Positions 10,905-19,728 of a stretch of 64,000 nt of DNA are shown piece after piece. Below the pieces are notes generated by a model. It ran no database searches. It was not told the origin of the DNA and saw nothing but the letters and a program-made list of their open reading frames with translations. This stretch comes from Chitinophaga sp. E66. Lineage in GTDB: Bacteria > Bacteroidota > Bacteroidia > Chitinophagales > Chitinophagaceae. The stretch spans positions 682,001 to 746,000 of the forward strand of contig CP079103.1 of assembly GCA_019285755.1 (NCBI GenBank). Direction: 5' to 3'. A program made the translations under genes and the position numbers. Numbering within the stretch: position 1 is the first letter of the stretch; the number at the start of each line of letters is the position of its first letter.

Positions 10905-12409
10905 TTATCGGGCGTTGGGTGAAAGAAACTCGAAGAGGAAGCTCCGCAGGTTCTCTGCGGCCTGGATCTCTTCAGGTTGCCAGGGGCGGGAGAAACCTTT
11001 GACATGCTCCTGCCATAGCTTGAAGGAATGGCGGGGATGATAGATCTGCGGGTCTTTATCGAAAAAGATCCGCTCTTCCGGGTTACCGCCCCAGCTGGTG
11101 GTCTGGATGAACTCTTTGCGGAACAGCAGGATGTATTCGTCTTGCTGCGCCTGGAGGGGAATGGCCATCAGTCCGCTGGCGGTCTCGTGGAGATGCCCGG
11201 GCAGTTCGAATTCCGCGGAAAGGGAATCGGTATGGTAAACCCGCTTCGGATCCTTGAGATGCAGCCAGAGGGCAAGGTCTTCTATCTGCGCTTTATCCGG
11301 CACATCGCCGGCGGTATGCAGCTTACCATTGAGTAACAGGGCCATGCCGCCGGCATGGGTCATGCGCATCAGTTCAGGGATGTCCTCACCGGCCATCAGG
11401 CCACCGGCAACATCGTTGAAGCGGTAAATGTTTCCGATGACCTGGGTGTACCGGGTATTGAGTTTCGTATTGTAATCGAAGTAAGACTGTAATTGCAGCG
11501 CATTGATGCGGGCGGAGATGATGGCAGACAGCAGCTCCAGGGTAGCGCAGAGCTGGCTGTCGATATTGCGGGCAGTCTTATGATGGCAGGCGATCAGCCC
11601 CCATAGCTCGCCGCGGTTCATCAGCCTGACAGACATCGAGGCGCCTACCTTCATATTCTTCAGGTATTCCACATGTACCGCCGCAACGGCGCGTACGTTG
11701 CAGTCAGACATGTCCAGGAAAGTATGGCTGACGGGGTTGATGACGGGATATAACTTTACCGGCTCAAAATCGCGGTCGGGGATGAAGCGGTAAGGATTGT
11801 TTTTATAGATGTCCGCGCGGGCTTCGGGATGTCAGACGCCGGGAAAGTAAATCCCATATAGGCTTCCATATCCTCTTCCCGTGCTTCTGCGAGCACATGC
11901 CCGTTCCAGTCGCCGTCGAAGGCATAGATCATCACCTTATCGAACCCGCTGATGTTTTTCAGTTCGGTAGCGGCGAGGGCGCATAAGGACGGCACGTCCT
12001 GGGCATCTTCTACCTGGCGGATAATGGTGCGGATGTCCCTGAAGTGTTCTGTGAAGGAAGCGGCTTCGCGGGCGGCAATGCCGGTCTCGATTTCCAGGAG
12101 CACCATATCCGCTTTTATGTGGGCGATGACGTAATGCCCTTCCCAATGGGTGGTATATCTGTCCTGGCGGCTTTCACTTTTCAGTCCGGCTATCTCAGCG
12201 GCGAACATCTCTCCGGTGAGCGCCTCCAGGCTGCTGCCCATGATGGCGCGTACGTCTTTCCCGAATATGGCGGTTACGTTCTCACTGGCCTGGCATACGT
12301 TCAGATCGTTGTCCAGCACCAGGAGCACGCCATAGGTCTGTATGGTGTTGATGATATGGATGGGGATGTTCCCGCAGAATTCCGAATCATATTTCGAAAA
12401 TTGGCTCAT
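10905..12409 (-). CDS. bphP: Bacteriophytochrome photosensory core (PAS-GAF-PHY) without output domain (frameshifted)
   Basis: About 500 residues, the length of a photosensory module alone. The PAS domain begins with FCGNIPIHIINTIQTYG, placing Cys12 at the position that bonds biliverdin in bacteriophytochromes. The GAF domain has FDKVMIYAFD, PASDIP and LWGLIACHH, the chromophore-pocket motifs. The PHY domain has the tongue motifs WGGNPEE and PRHSF. The protein ends soon after the last PHY helix, with no histidine kinase. One frame break at about 11820-11830, where PKPAR should run into the ARxxY segment. Its ATG lies inside the end of the heme oxygenase gene. The product should be a soluble red/far-red light sensor. 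Confidence 0.9.
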
Positions 12410-12981
12410 AAGTAGTGGCCCATAATTTAAAGTTCAGGAATGTAGACCTTGCTGCCTCAGCAGCGGGTTGGTGGTCTTCCTGGCGCAATCCGTCCAGGTA
12501 ACTGCGGAATTTTTTCCACATCTCCCCGTATCCGTTCCATAAGCGTTAAAGAACGAAAAGCCGGCGCCGTTAGTTATTCCCAGTTGTTCACTGATCATTT
12601 TAGCAATTATTGTTCCACCCAATGTTGATCCTTCCAGCACATACGCCGCGCCGAGCGCGGTGGCTTTATCTGTGATGGCGGGTGTGGGGACGGGCAGGCT
12701 GGTTTCGGGAGCGTTCCTCCCAGGTCGCGTATGTCTTGGAGGATGGCGGCGGCCTTCCTCCTGGCGGGGGCGTCGGGAATGTCCAGCCAGGGCTCCATGG
12801 CGGTTTCCAGTGCATCGTAATAATGGTAGAACAGGCCGAGTAATTGCACGTATGCCTGTGTCGTGCGGGTTATTTTCATGCGTTGCACCAATTGCTTTTC
12901 CAGCGCCTGGTGCTCGCGCTTCGTGTATTCTTTGAGGAATGCTGAGAAGCCGGGCATGGCCGTCGTTTCCGTATCTTTCAT
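12387..12981 (-). CDS. bphO: Biliverdin-producing heme oxygenase (frameshifted)
   Basis: About 198 residues. The proximal heme ligand is the His in TKREHQALEK, and the distal helix glycines are in YVLEGSTLGG. The segment GFSFFNAYG and a C-terminal WKKFRSYL are typical of bacterial HO-like enzymes paired with phytochromes. It opens heme to biliverdin, CO and iron. Frame breaks: CCC for CCCC at about 12706 and GGGG for GGGGG at about 12525; after correction the gene ends at 12387, overlapping bphP by 23 bases. I chose the ATG at 12981 because the upstream ATG at 13014 adds a basic stretch with no counterpart in the family. Confidence 0.85.
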
Positions 12982-13131
12982 CTGCCTGCGTGGGTATTTA
13001 CGTCTAAGGTACATAAAAACAGCCTTTTAGCAGGAAGAAACAGCATTAGTGACATGAAATTCAGCCCGGTCCGAAACAACAGTAGCGGCGCTAAAGCAGG
13101 ATAAAGATGCCCTGCATTTCGTATATTTCAA

Positions 13132-13148
13132 GATGCGGCATCCGCATC
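13132..13148. other. Short inverted repeat between divergent genes
   Basis: GATGCGG-CAT-CCGCATC is a perfect 7-bp dyad 16 bases before the amidohydrolase ATG and 150 bases upstream of the heme oxygenase start. It could be an operator for either gene, or chance. No TAnnTTTG element was convincing in this 183-base gap. Confidence 0.3.
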
Positions 13149-13164
13149 CAAAATCAGTTGCACC

Positions 13165-14523
13165 ATGAAGACGAATTACCTGTATATCCACCTCGCCTGC
13201 GCCATTTTGCTGGCCGCCTGCCAGGGTGCGCCGCATGCTTCACAGGCTGACCGTGCCATGCTCCTGCAGGACGTAACCCTGATCGACGGACACGGCCAGG
13301 CTCCCCGTGAACATATGGATATCCTCATGCAGGGCGACAGCATCGCGCAGATCGGCCAGCACCTCGATACGTTGGGCGTCACCGTCATGCGGCTCACCGG
13401 TAAAACGGTCATGCCCGCGCTTATCAGCGCGCATGTGCATGTAGGGACTTTGAAAGGAACGGAGAACAGCGGCGATTTCTATACGCGCGATAATATCGTC
13501 CGCCAGCTGCAGCGATACCAGGATTATGGGGTGTTGCAGGTGCTCGTTATGGGGACAGACAGGCCATTGCTCTTTGAGACGGGCCTGGCGGACTCATCGC
13601 TGAAAGGACTGGTGCCCGGCGCCAGGCTGCATTCGGCGGGCTATGGATTCGGGGCGGCAGGAGGGGCGCCGCCCGCGGCTTATGGGATGGACCTGGTGCA
13701 GCGGCCCGCCACACCGGAGGAAGCAGCCCGGCAGGTGGGAGATCTCGCGAAACTGCATGTCAGGAACATTAAGATGTGGGTGGATAACATGGGGCCTGGG
13801 AAACCTAAAATGGACCCGGGAGTATACCACGCCCTGATCGGCGCCGCCCATCAAAACAACATGAAAGCGGCCGCCCATCTCTTTTACATCGCCGATGCGC
13901 GCCAACTGGTAAAAGACGGAATAGACATCATCGCACACAGCATCCGCGACCAGGTGGCAGACGATACGCTGGTAGCCGCTATCCGCGACAAAGGCATTGT
14001 ATACATCCCTACGCTTGCGCTGGATAAATTCGCCTATGCCTATGGAGATACGCCGCCCTGGCTGGATAACCCTTACTTCCGGAAGTCCCTGGAAGCGGGG
14101 GCCTTTGAATTGATCACATCGCAGACTTACAGGGATGGTATCCGCAACAACACGAACTATCCCGATAAAGTGCGGGCATTTGAAACCGCATTAAAGAACG
14201 TATACATACTGCACAAGGCCGGTGTCCTCGTGGCGTTGGGGACCGATTCGGGCGCCAGTCCCGCGAGGGCGCAGGGCTTCTCCGAGCATATGGAGCTGAT
14301 ATTATTGGTAGAAGCGGGTTTTACGCCGCTTGAAGCCATTACCGCCGGCACGAAAAATGCAGCGAAAGCACTGCGGGTAGATGATGCGTATGGAACCCTG
14401 GAGACCGGGAAGAAGGCGGACCTGTTGGTGCTGAATGAGAATCCGGCGCAAAACATCGCCGGTACGCAAAGCATTTTCCGGGTATTTAAAGCGGGGCAGG
14501 AAGTAAGCCAGGGCCCGCAGTAA
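13165..14523 (+). CDS. Amidohydrolase family lipoprotein
   Basis: Intact 452-residue protein with an SPII signal (LLAACQG). The metal-dependent hydrolase pattern is present: SAHVHVG for the HxH pair, NIKMWVD at the position of the bridging Lys, KAAAHLFY and IAHSIRD for the next histidines, and GTDSGA for the final Asp. It therefore looks catalytically complete. Substrate is unknown; relatives are annotated as imidazolonepropionase-like or prolidase-like amidohydrolases. It is divergent from the light operon and followed 16 bases later by an alpha/beta hydrolase. Confidence 0.85.
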   Translation: MKTNYLYIHLACAILLAACQGAPHASQADRAMLLQDVTLIDGHGQAPREHMDILMQGDSIAQIGQHLDTLGVTVMRLTGKTVMPALISAHVHVGTLKGTENSGDFYTRDNIVRQLQRYQDYGVLQVLVMGTDRPLLFETGLADSSLKGLVPGARLHSAGYGFGAAGGAPPAAYGMDLVQRPATPEEAARQVGDLAKLHVRNIKMWVDNMGPGKPKMDPGVYHALIGAAHQNNMKAAAHLFYIADARQLVKDGIDIIAHSIRDQVADDTLVAAIRDKGIVYIPTLALDKFAYAYGDTPPWLDNPYFRKSLEAGAFELITSQTYRDGIRNNTNYPDKVRAFETALKNVYILHKAGVLVALGTDSGASPARAQGFSEHMELILLVEAGFTPLEAITAGTKNAAKALRVDDAYGTLETGKKADLLVLNENPAQNIAGTQSIFRVFKAGQEVSQGPQ

Positions 14524-14539
14524 CCATAAATCCAGCAAG

Positions 14540-15409
14540 ATGGCCAAACCCATTTTCAACCGGACCGTTGAGGTAGACGGTGTTGAAATATTTTACCGCG
14601 AGGCCGGCGATCCGCGTCATCCTTCGTTGCTTTTATTACATGGCTTCCCTTCCATGTCGCTCATGTTCCGGGAGCTGATGACCGCTATGTCTGACCGCTA
14701 TCACCTGGTAGCGCCCGATTATCCGGGCTTCGGCTTCAGTGCCTTCCCGGATAAGGAGTTCTTCGAATACTCATTCCGAAATATCTCGGCATATATCAAC
14801 AAATTCACGGACGCCATACAGCTGGACCGGTTCACCATCTTCCTGCATGATTATGGGTGCCCCATCGGACTGCGGCTCTGCATCAACCACCCGGAGAAGA
14901 TCGAAGGTATCATCGTCATGAATGGTAATGCCTATGAGGAGGGCAACGGTCCTCAGTGGGACGAAACGATCGCCTACTGGAAAACCCGACGGCGGAAAAG
15001 AAGCCGGAGATCTATGCATTTTTAAGTGAAGAGGGGTGCGGGGCAGTATGTCAACGGCTTGCCGGAGCGGTTGCAGGCGGGTATCAGTCCGGAGTTGTGG
15101 AAGTTAGAGTGGATGCTGATGCAGCGTCCCGGGAACCTGGAGATGCAATATGTGCTGAATTGCGATTACATGCGCAATTTAGAGATGCAACCCGCCTTCC
15201 AGGCGTATTTCCGGGAGTACCAGCCGCGGGCATTAGTGATCTGGGGCAGAAATGATCCTTATTTCAATGTGGAGGAAGCGGAATGCTATAAAAGAGATCT
15301 GCCGGATGTGGAGGTGCACATTGTGGATGAAGGGGCACATATGTTATTGGATAGCCATTTCGGAGAAGTGTTGGGGTGGATAGAAGGATTTATGGGTAAG
15401 CATAAATAA
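14540..15409 (+). CDS. Alpha/beta hydrolase, haloalkane dehalogenase/epoxide hydrolase type (frameshifted)
   Basis: About 290 residues, no signal peptide. The oxyanion motif LLHGFPS, the nucleophile elbow HDYGCPIG with Asp in place of Ser, and the late VDEGAHMLL with the catalytic His point to the Asp-nucleophile group (haloalkane dehalogenases, epoxide hydrolases). Frame breaks: one A missing in TGGAAAAC at about 14980, and apparently two G bases missing around 15031-15043. The reconstructed segment reads EEGVRGQYVNGLPE. The substrate cannot be told from sequence. Confidence 0.78.
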
Positions 15410-15411
15410 TT

Positions 15412-15442
15412 GCAAAGCCTGTACAATATGCACAGGCTTTGC
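15412..15442. terminator. Hairpin between convergent genes
   Basis: Arms GCAAAGCCTGT (15412-15422) and ACAGGCTTTGC (15432-15442) are perfect reverse complements. The position is between the alpha/beta hydrolase stop and the stop of the opposing lipoprotein gene. There is no long T-tract, so termination may be weak. Confidence 0.5.
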
Positions 15443-15466
15443 GGAGGATGTTCCTTTTATGCGTCG

Positions 15467-15844
15467 TTACCTGCCACAATCCGCGGTCCAGTTACGGCCA
15501 TTGCGGTTGAACCCGATCACGAGTTTATCTTTGTTGATGGTGATAAGCCCGGTACCGTCGGAGCCTACGCTCACGAGCGTGTTGTCGTCTTTCTTCTGGA
15601 ATTCTACGCCAGTGAGGTCGGGAATGCCATCAGAGAAACGGAAGTTATACCGTGCGTTTACTTTGGTGACGAAAACGCTGCCGTTGGCCTGGGTAATATC
15701 CTTTTCTGCATCTTTATAAGAAATGCTTCCTCTGAATGTACCGGCAAATACGTCTACGTCAGCGGGGTCGGTGTCTTTGCTGCAGGATGTCATTACAAAC
15801 GCGGAAAACAGCAATACAGCAATACTCTTCAACATGAATTTCAT
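15467..15844 (-). CDS. Small hypothetical lipoprotein
   Basis: 125 residues with a clear SPII signal (VMTSCSKD). The mature part is short, polar and probably beta-sheet (VFAGTFRGSISYKD, LVIGFNRNGRNW). No family is recognised. I chose the ATG at 15844 (MKFMLKSIAVLLF) because it gives a compact signal peptide; an ATG six codons upstream at 15862 is also possible. It has no obvious operon partner. Confidence 0.6.
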   Translation of the reverse strand: MKFMLKSIAVLLFSAFVMTSCSKDTDPADVDVFAGTFRGSISYKDAEKDITQANGSVFVTKVNARYNFRFSDGIPDLTGVEFQKKDDNTLVSVGSDGTGLITINKDKLVIGFNRNGRNWTADCGR

Positions 15845-16036
15845 AAAATCGGTTTTAGTCAATAAAGATTGTTTAAGATCGTTCAGTTAAGCTAACATTT
15901 GCAATTCCTGTACCAAATCGTCAAACCCTTGCCGGATATGCGATTGGTTCGGTTTTTCCACAACGGTTGTTGTAAACGGCCCTCGTCCTGTGGCGCCTCC
16001 GCCGCGATGCGGTTGTTTCGCGCCGCGTAAAACAGA

Positions 16037-16058
16037 AAGCCTCCCGCTGGGGAGGCTT
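16037..16058 (-). terminator. Terminator downstream of the EEP-hydrolase gene
   Basis: A 9-bp stem (AAGCCTCCC at 16037-16045 with GGGAGGCTT at 16050-16058) and a 4-base loop lie 26 bases past the corrected stop of the EEP gene. On the minus strand it is followed by TTTCTGTTTT. It closes the 16084-24681 operon. Confidence 0.6.
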
Positions 16059-16083
16059 CCACAGGTGAAGGGCAATCGGGGAA

Positions 16084-16923
16084 TCAATATACCTTCATAA
16101 CTGCAATTACCGGCCGATGGTCGGAGGCGTATACTTTTTTTCTCTTCATGCCACCCCGTGAGCGCAGCATAGTTCGTTACGCTGAATTTGTTGGTGGGGG
16201 CGGTCATAATGTAATCGATCGTTCTGTTTGGCTGGCTGGAAGGAAAGGTGAGAGGACATTGCTGCGGGCATCCCAGGTTCATGACGCCGCGGATGATGCC
16301 AATGGTCTTTGAGTCGGGTAATGCGTTCAGATCACCGCCCGCCACGAGGGGCAGGTCCAGCGCCTTCACGATCTTATTAAACTCATTCGCCTGCAGTATG
16401 CGGCTGTCTTCCTGCGACAGGTGATCGAAGTGTGTAGAGGCGAAGTAAAACTCCTTATCTTCTTTTTTAACCCGGATCATCGCCACCGAACGGGTTTCTC
16501 CTCCCACATCAGGGTCTACCGGCAGCGCGTATGATTTAGTGGAAATAACAGGCAGCCTGGACAGCACCGCGTCGCCATATGCGCCGCCCTGCAGGTCCAT
16601 GGCCTTGGCGAAATGCCATTCCATGCCTGTTAGCGCCGCCAGCTCTTTTGCCTGGTTGATGGTCGTCCCCGTGCGCTGGGTATTGACATCTACTTCCTGT
16701 AGCGCCACGAGGTCGGGTTTGGCATCGTTGATGACTTTGGCGAGCACCTGCAGGTCTGCGGGCGTACCGGAGGAAGCGCGGGCACCATATATATTGAAAG
16801 TCATAACGGTGATCTGCGGCCCCTGCTTCCCGGGCTGGGGCGCAGGGGATTATCCTCGTCTTTATTGCCGCAGGCCACGGCCAGCGTCGCCAGTACCGTG
16901 ATGATGATTTTAAATTTATACAT
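16084..16923 (-). CDS. Endonuclease/exonuclease/phosphatase (EEP) family lipoprotein (frameshifted)
   Basis: About 279 residues, starting with a lipobox (LAVACGNKD). The catalytic set of EEP phosphohydrolases is present: MTFNIYGA (Asn), ALQEVDV (Glu), STHFDHL (His/Asp), GGDLNALP (Asp/Asn), TIDYI and a closing SDHRPVIA recovered after frame correction. Substrates of the fold include nucleic acids, sphingomyelin and phosphoinositides. A surface or periplasmic form in a Sus operon suggests removal of phosphate from the captured substrate. Frame breaks: CCCC for CCCCC at about 16845, and T7 where T6 is expected at 16135-16141. Its ATG shares one base with the stop of the preceding gene (TGATG). 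Confidence 0.8.
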
Positions 16924-17885
16924 CAGAAGGCATTGAGTTCTGCGAAATGGGTTAAGTAAATATCGCCCTGGCTGGTATTGATGGTGATCCGAAGAACCGG
17001 GCCTGCGGCGGATAAGCGAGATAGATCGTATTCAGCTCAGTGTTACTGAGCACGAACTCCTCCCGGTAGGCCCAGGTCTGTCCGTCTGCCCCCGCTTCCA
17101 CGATAATGTTCTTCGGGTTGCCGGTGGCTTTCATTACGCCGTTGGCGACGCGGGCCGTGAAAGTGAAGCCGTGCAGCTTTTTGCTTTCCTTCATATCGAT
17201 GGTGACATGATGGGGAGGCCAGGCTTGGCGGCTTTCCATTGCGTGGTCCAAAAGGTGGCCGGGTCTGCGTCCAGCATGTGTATTGCACGGCCGTTGTTGG
17301 CGCCTTCGCCGGACGTTTCCTCGGAAGACTTATCCGCCACAGCCCAGTTGGTGCGGTCCATCATATCAAATGGGTTTGCATCGTACAGTGCTTTCACGAG
17401 AAAGTAGGTAGTGCGGAGCTGCTCGTTCATTTTTACGCCGGAAGTAACTGTGACAGGCAGAAGGTATCCGCCTACGCCTTCCAGTTTGTCCAGATGCACT
17501 TTGATGTTCAGCGGCGCGGTTGCTACCTGTCCTGCGGCAATCACCGCTTCCTGGCGCTCCAGCTCGAAGCTTCCGTCTGGCATGATCGGATACTGCGTGA
17601 AGAACTCATCGTTGAAGTTGCCGGTTTTACCCGGATCAATGGAGAACCGGACGCTGATATCCGATTTGGGCGTATGGGGGCCGCCGTAACTGGCGCCGTA
17701 AATCATTTCCGCATATTGGGCATTTCGCTGGAAAACATATTCCGCGGGCAGGCGGGTAGCCTGCGGCATATACACCACTGCAGTGGAATCAGAAATATGT
17801 TCGATGAGGTCGCATCGGTACGGCCGCAGCTGGCGAACAGGGCGGCTGCCGCCGTGATGGTGAGACTGTATTTGAAGATTTTCAT
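16923..17885 (-). CDS. DUF1735 plus discoidin-like domain lipoprotein (frameshifted)
   Basis: About 320 residues with an SPII signal (ALFASCGR). The middle matches the DUF1735 pattern of Bacteroidota glycan-locus proteins (VVYMPQATRLPAEY, LPVTVTS). The last 130 residues look like an F5/8 type C domain (ATFWTTQWK, PPHHVTIDM, FVLSNTELNTIYL). This arrangement is usual for surface glycan-binding proteins encoded behind SusD. Frame breaks lie near 17800, near 17215 and at about 16992. The corrected frame ends HFAELNAF just before the EEP gene. Confidence 0.72.
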
Positions 17886-17906
17886 GGTCTTGATGTTTTA
17901 GACGGA

Positions 17907-19707
17907 TTACCATCCTGGATTCTGAACGAGATTGGGATCGCGGTCGATTTCGGATTGCGGAATGGGATGGAGGTAATAGCTCTTCCGGAATATTCTACGC
18001 TCGAACACGGTACGCTGGTAGAAGACGAGGTCGGCCAGTTTGGTGCCGGCGTCCACGTTCATGCCATAGAACGGGCCGCCATCTGTCTGCTCGGCGATCT
18101 TCCATCGGCGGGTATCGAAGTAACGGAGGTTTTCGAGGCAAAGCTCAACCCTCCGTTCGTGCCTGATGCGGGCGCGCATTTCCACCTGGCCTGCGCCGGC
18201 GCTTACATTGGGCAAACCCGCGCGGTTCCGGATCTCGTTGAGATATTTGATGATATCGGCATGGCCGGGAGCATACTCGTTCAGCGCTTCGATGTAATTC
18301 AGCAATATTTCGGCATAACGGAACATTACGAAAGGCCGGGCTACATATTGGGAGATGCGGGGATTGCTGTTAGGATGGAGGTTCTTCCTGGCGATGTAGC
18401 CGGTCCGCGGAAAGTCCCAGGAGCCCTTTTTACCCGTGTTGCCGGTAAAGAAGGTTTCGATGATCTTATTGCCTTCCGAAGTATTGATCCAGGGGCTCCC
18501 ATTGTAGCTTACGTTTACGTAAAACCGCGGCTCACGGTTCACATACATCATATAGGTACCTTTGGGAGCGTATTTGGTGGCGGCGGCGGAGAAGCCGCCT
18601 TCCATATACCCGGATTCCGGATCGCTGATGGGCTTGCCGTTGTCCATTTCAAATTCGTCTACCAGCTGTTGCGTCACCGCTACAGCGGCATATCCGTTGC
18701 AGAGGCGGGGCGAAACGGAGCGCTCCCATCCTGAAAGGCCGTTCGTGGTACGGGCGAAGATTACTTCGCTGTTCCAGGGATCGAGGAAGACGTCGCGGGT
18801 GGACAGGTAGGGATCGAAGTTGCCGTCCGTGCCATTTTTCCTGTAAAGGGAAAACTGAATCCATCGATGACTTCTTTGGCTGCATCGGCCGCGCGTTGCC
18901 ATTTGTTGACATCATATGTTGTGCTGATGAGTTGCTTGCCGTCTTTATTGCGGAAAGCCGCATAATCGGTGTTGCCGTTGAACTGCGGGCTGGCGGCCGA
19001 TAGCGTGGCCTGGCTTTTAACGGCTTTGCAGAAAGCCTGGGTGATGCGGCCATATTCGGTTTCCGCCTGAACATCGAAGTGCTTTGGTAGGTTTTGGGCA
19101 GCAAGATCGAGCTGGGTGACGATGTAGTCGATACACTCGTCGTAGCTGTTACGAGGCAGTTGCATTTCGGCGTCTGTTGGCTCCAGATCCCCTGAGATCG
19201 GCGTGTCGCCGAGAATAATAACCGGTCCATATTGCCGGACGAGCTGCCAGTAGTAAAGGCCCTGAGCGCCCTGGCTTCGGCGATGTATTGGTTGATCAGG
19301 TCCCGGCCGTTGGGGAGGGCCAGGATCTCCTGGTTGCCGCCGATGTTCTGCATGAAGAACGTCGCGGAACGGATGCCCTGGTAATACTTGGGCCAGTAGT
19401 TGAAGTAATTGGATGCTGCGCTCCAGTTCCCGAGGTTTGCGGGGTAGGTATCGTAACCGGAACCGGGGCGGTCATAAGTGATGTCCGCATCGTCAGACAT
19501 TCCTTCCCAGGGGAGGTGTTGCGGTAAGCGTCGTTGGGCAGCGTATTATAGATGTTGGCGAGATATTCCTCGGAGTATTTCCGGCGGTTGAATACCTGCT
19601 CGATGGTGATGCGGTCGTCGGGCACCTGGTTCAGGAAGTCCTTGTTGCAGGCTGACGCAAGCATCACGGCGATAATGAGGGAAAGCGGATATTTCAATTT
19701 TTTTCAT
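17907..19707 (-). CDS. RagB/SusD family nutrient uptake lipoprotein (frameshifted)
   Basis: About 600 residues. SPII signal ends at SACNKDFLN, followed by SusD_N features and the C-terminal RagB motifs FVMFRYAEILLNYIEALNE, ERRVELCLE and the final DRDPNLVQNPGW. It binds the incoming substrate at the cell surface together with the SusC gene just upstream. Frame breaks at about 19500, 19210 and 18850. I place the start at the ATG at 19707: the run of seven A bases after it is probably six, giving MKKLKYPLSLI. Confidence 0.9.
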
Positions 19708-19728
19708 AGCGAGTTCACATTAGTTGGA

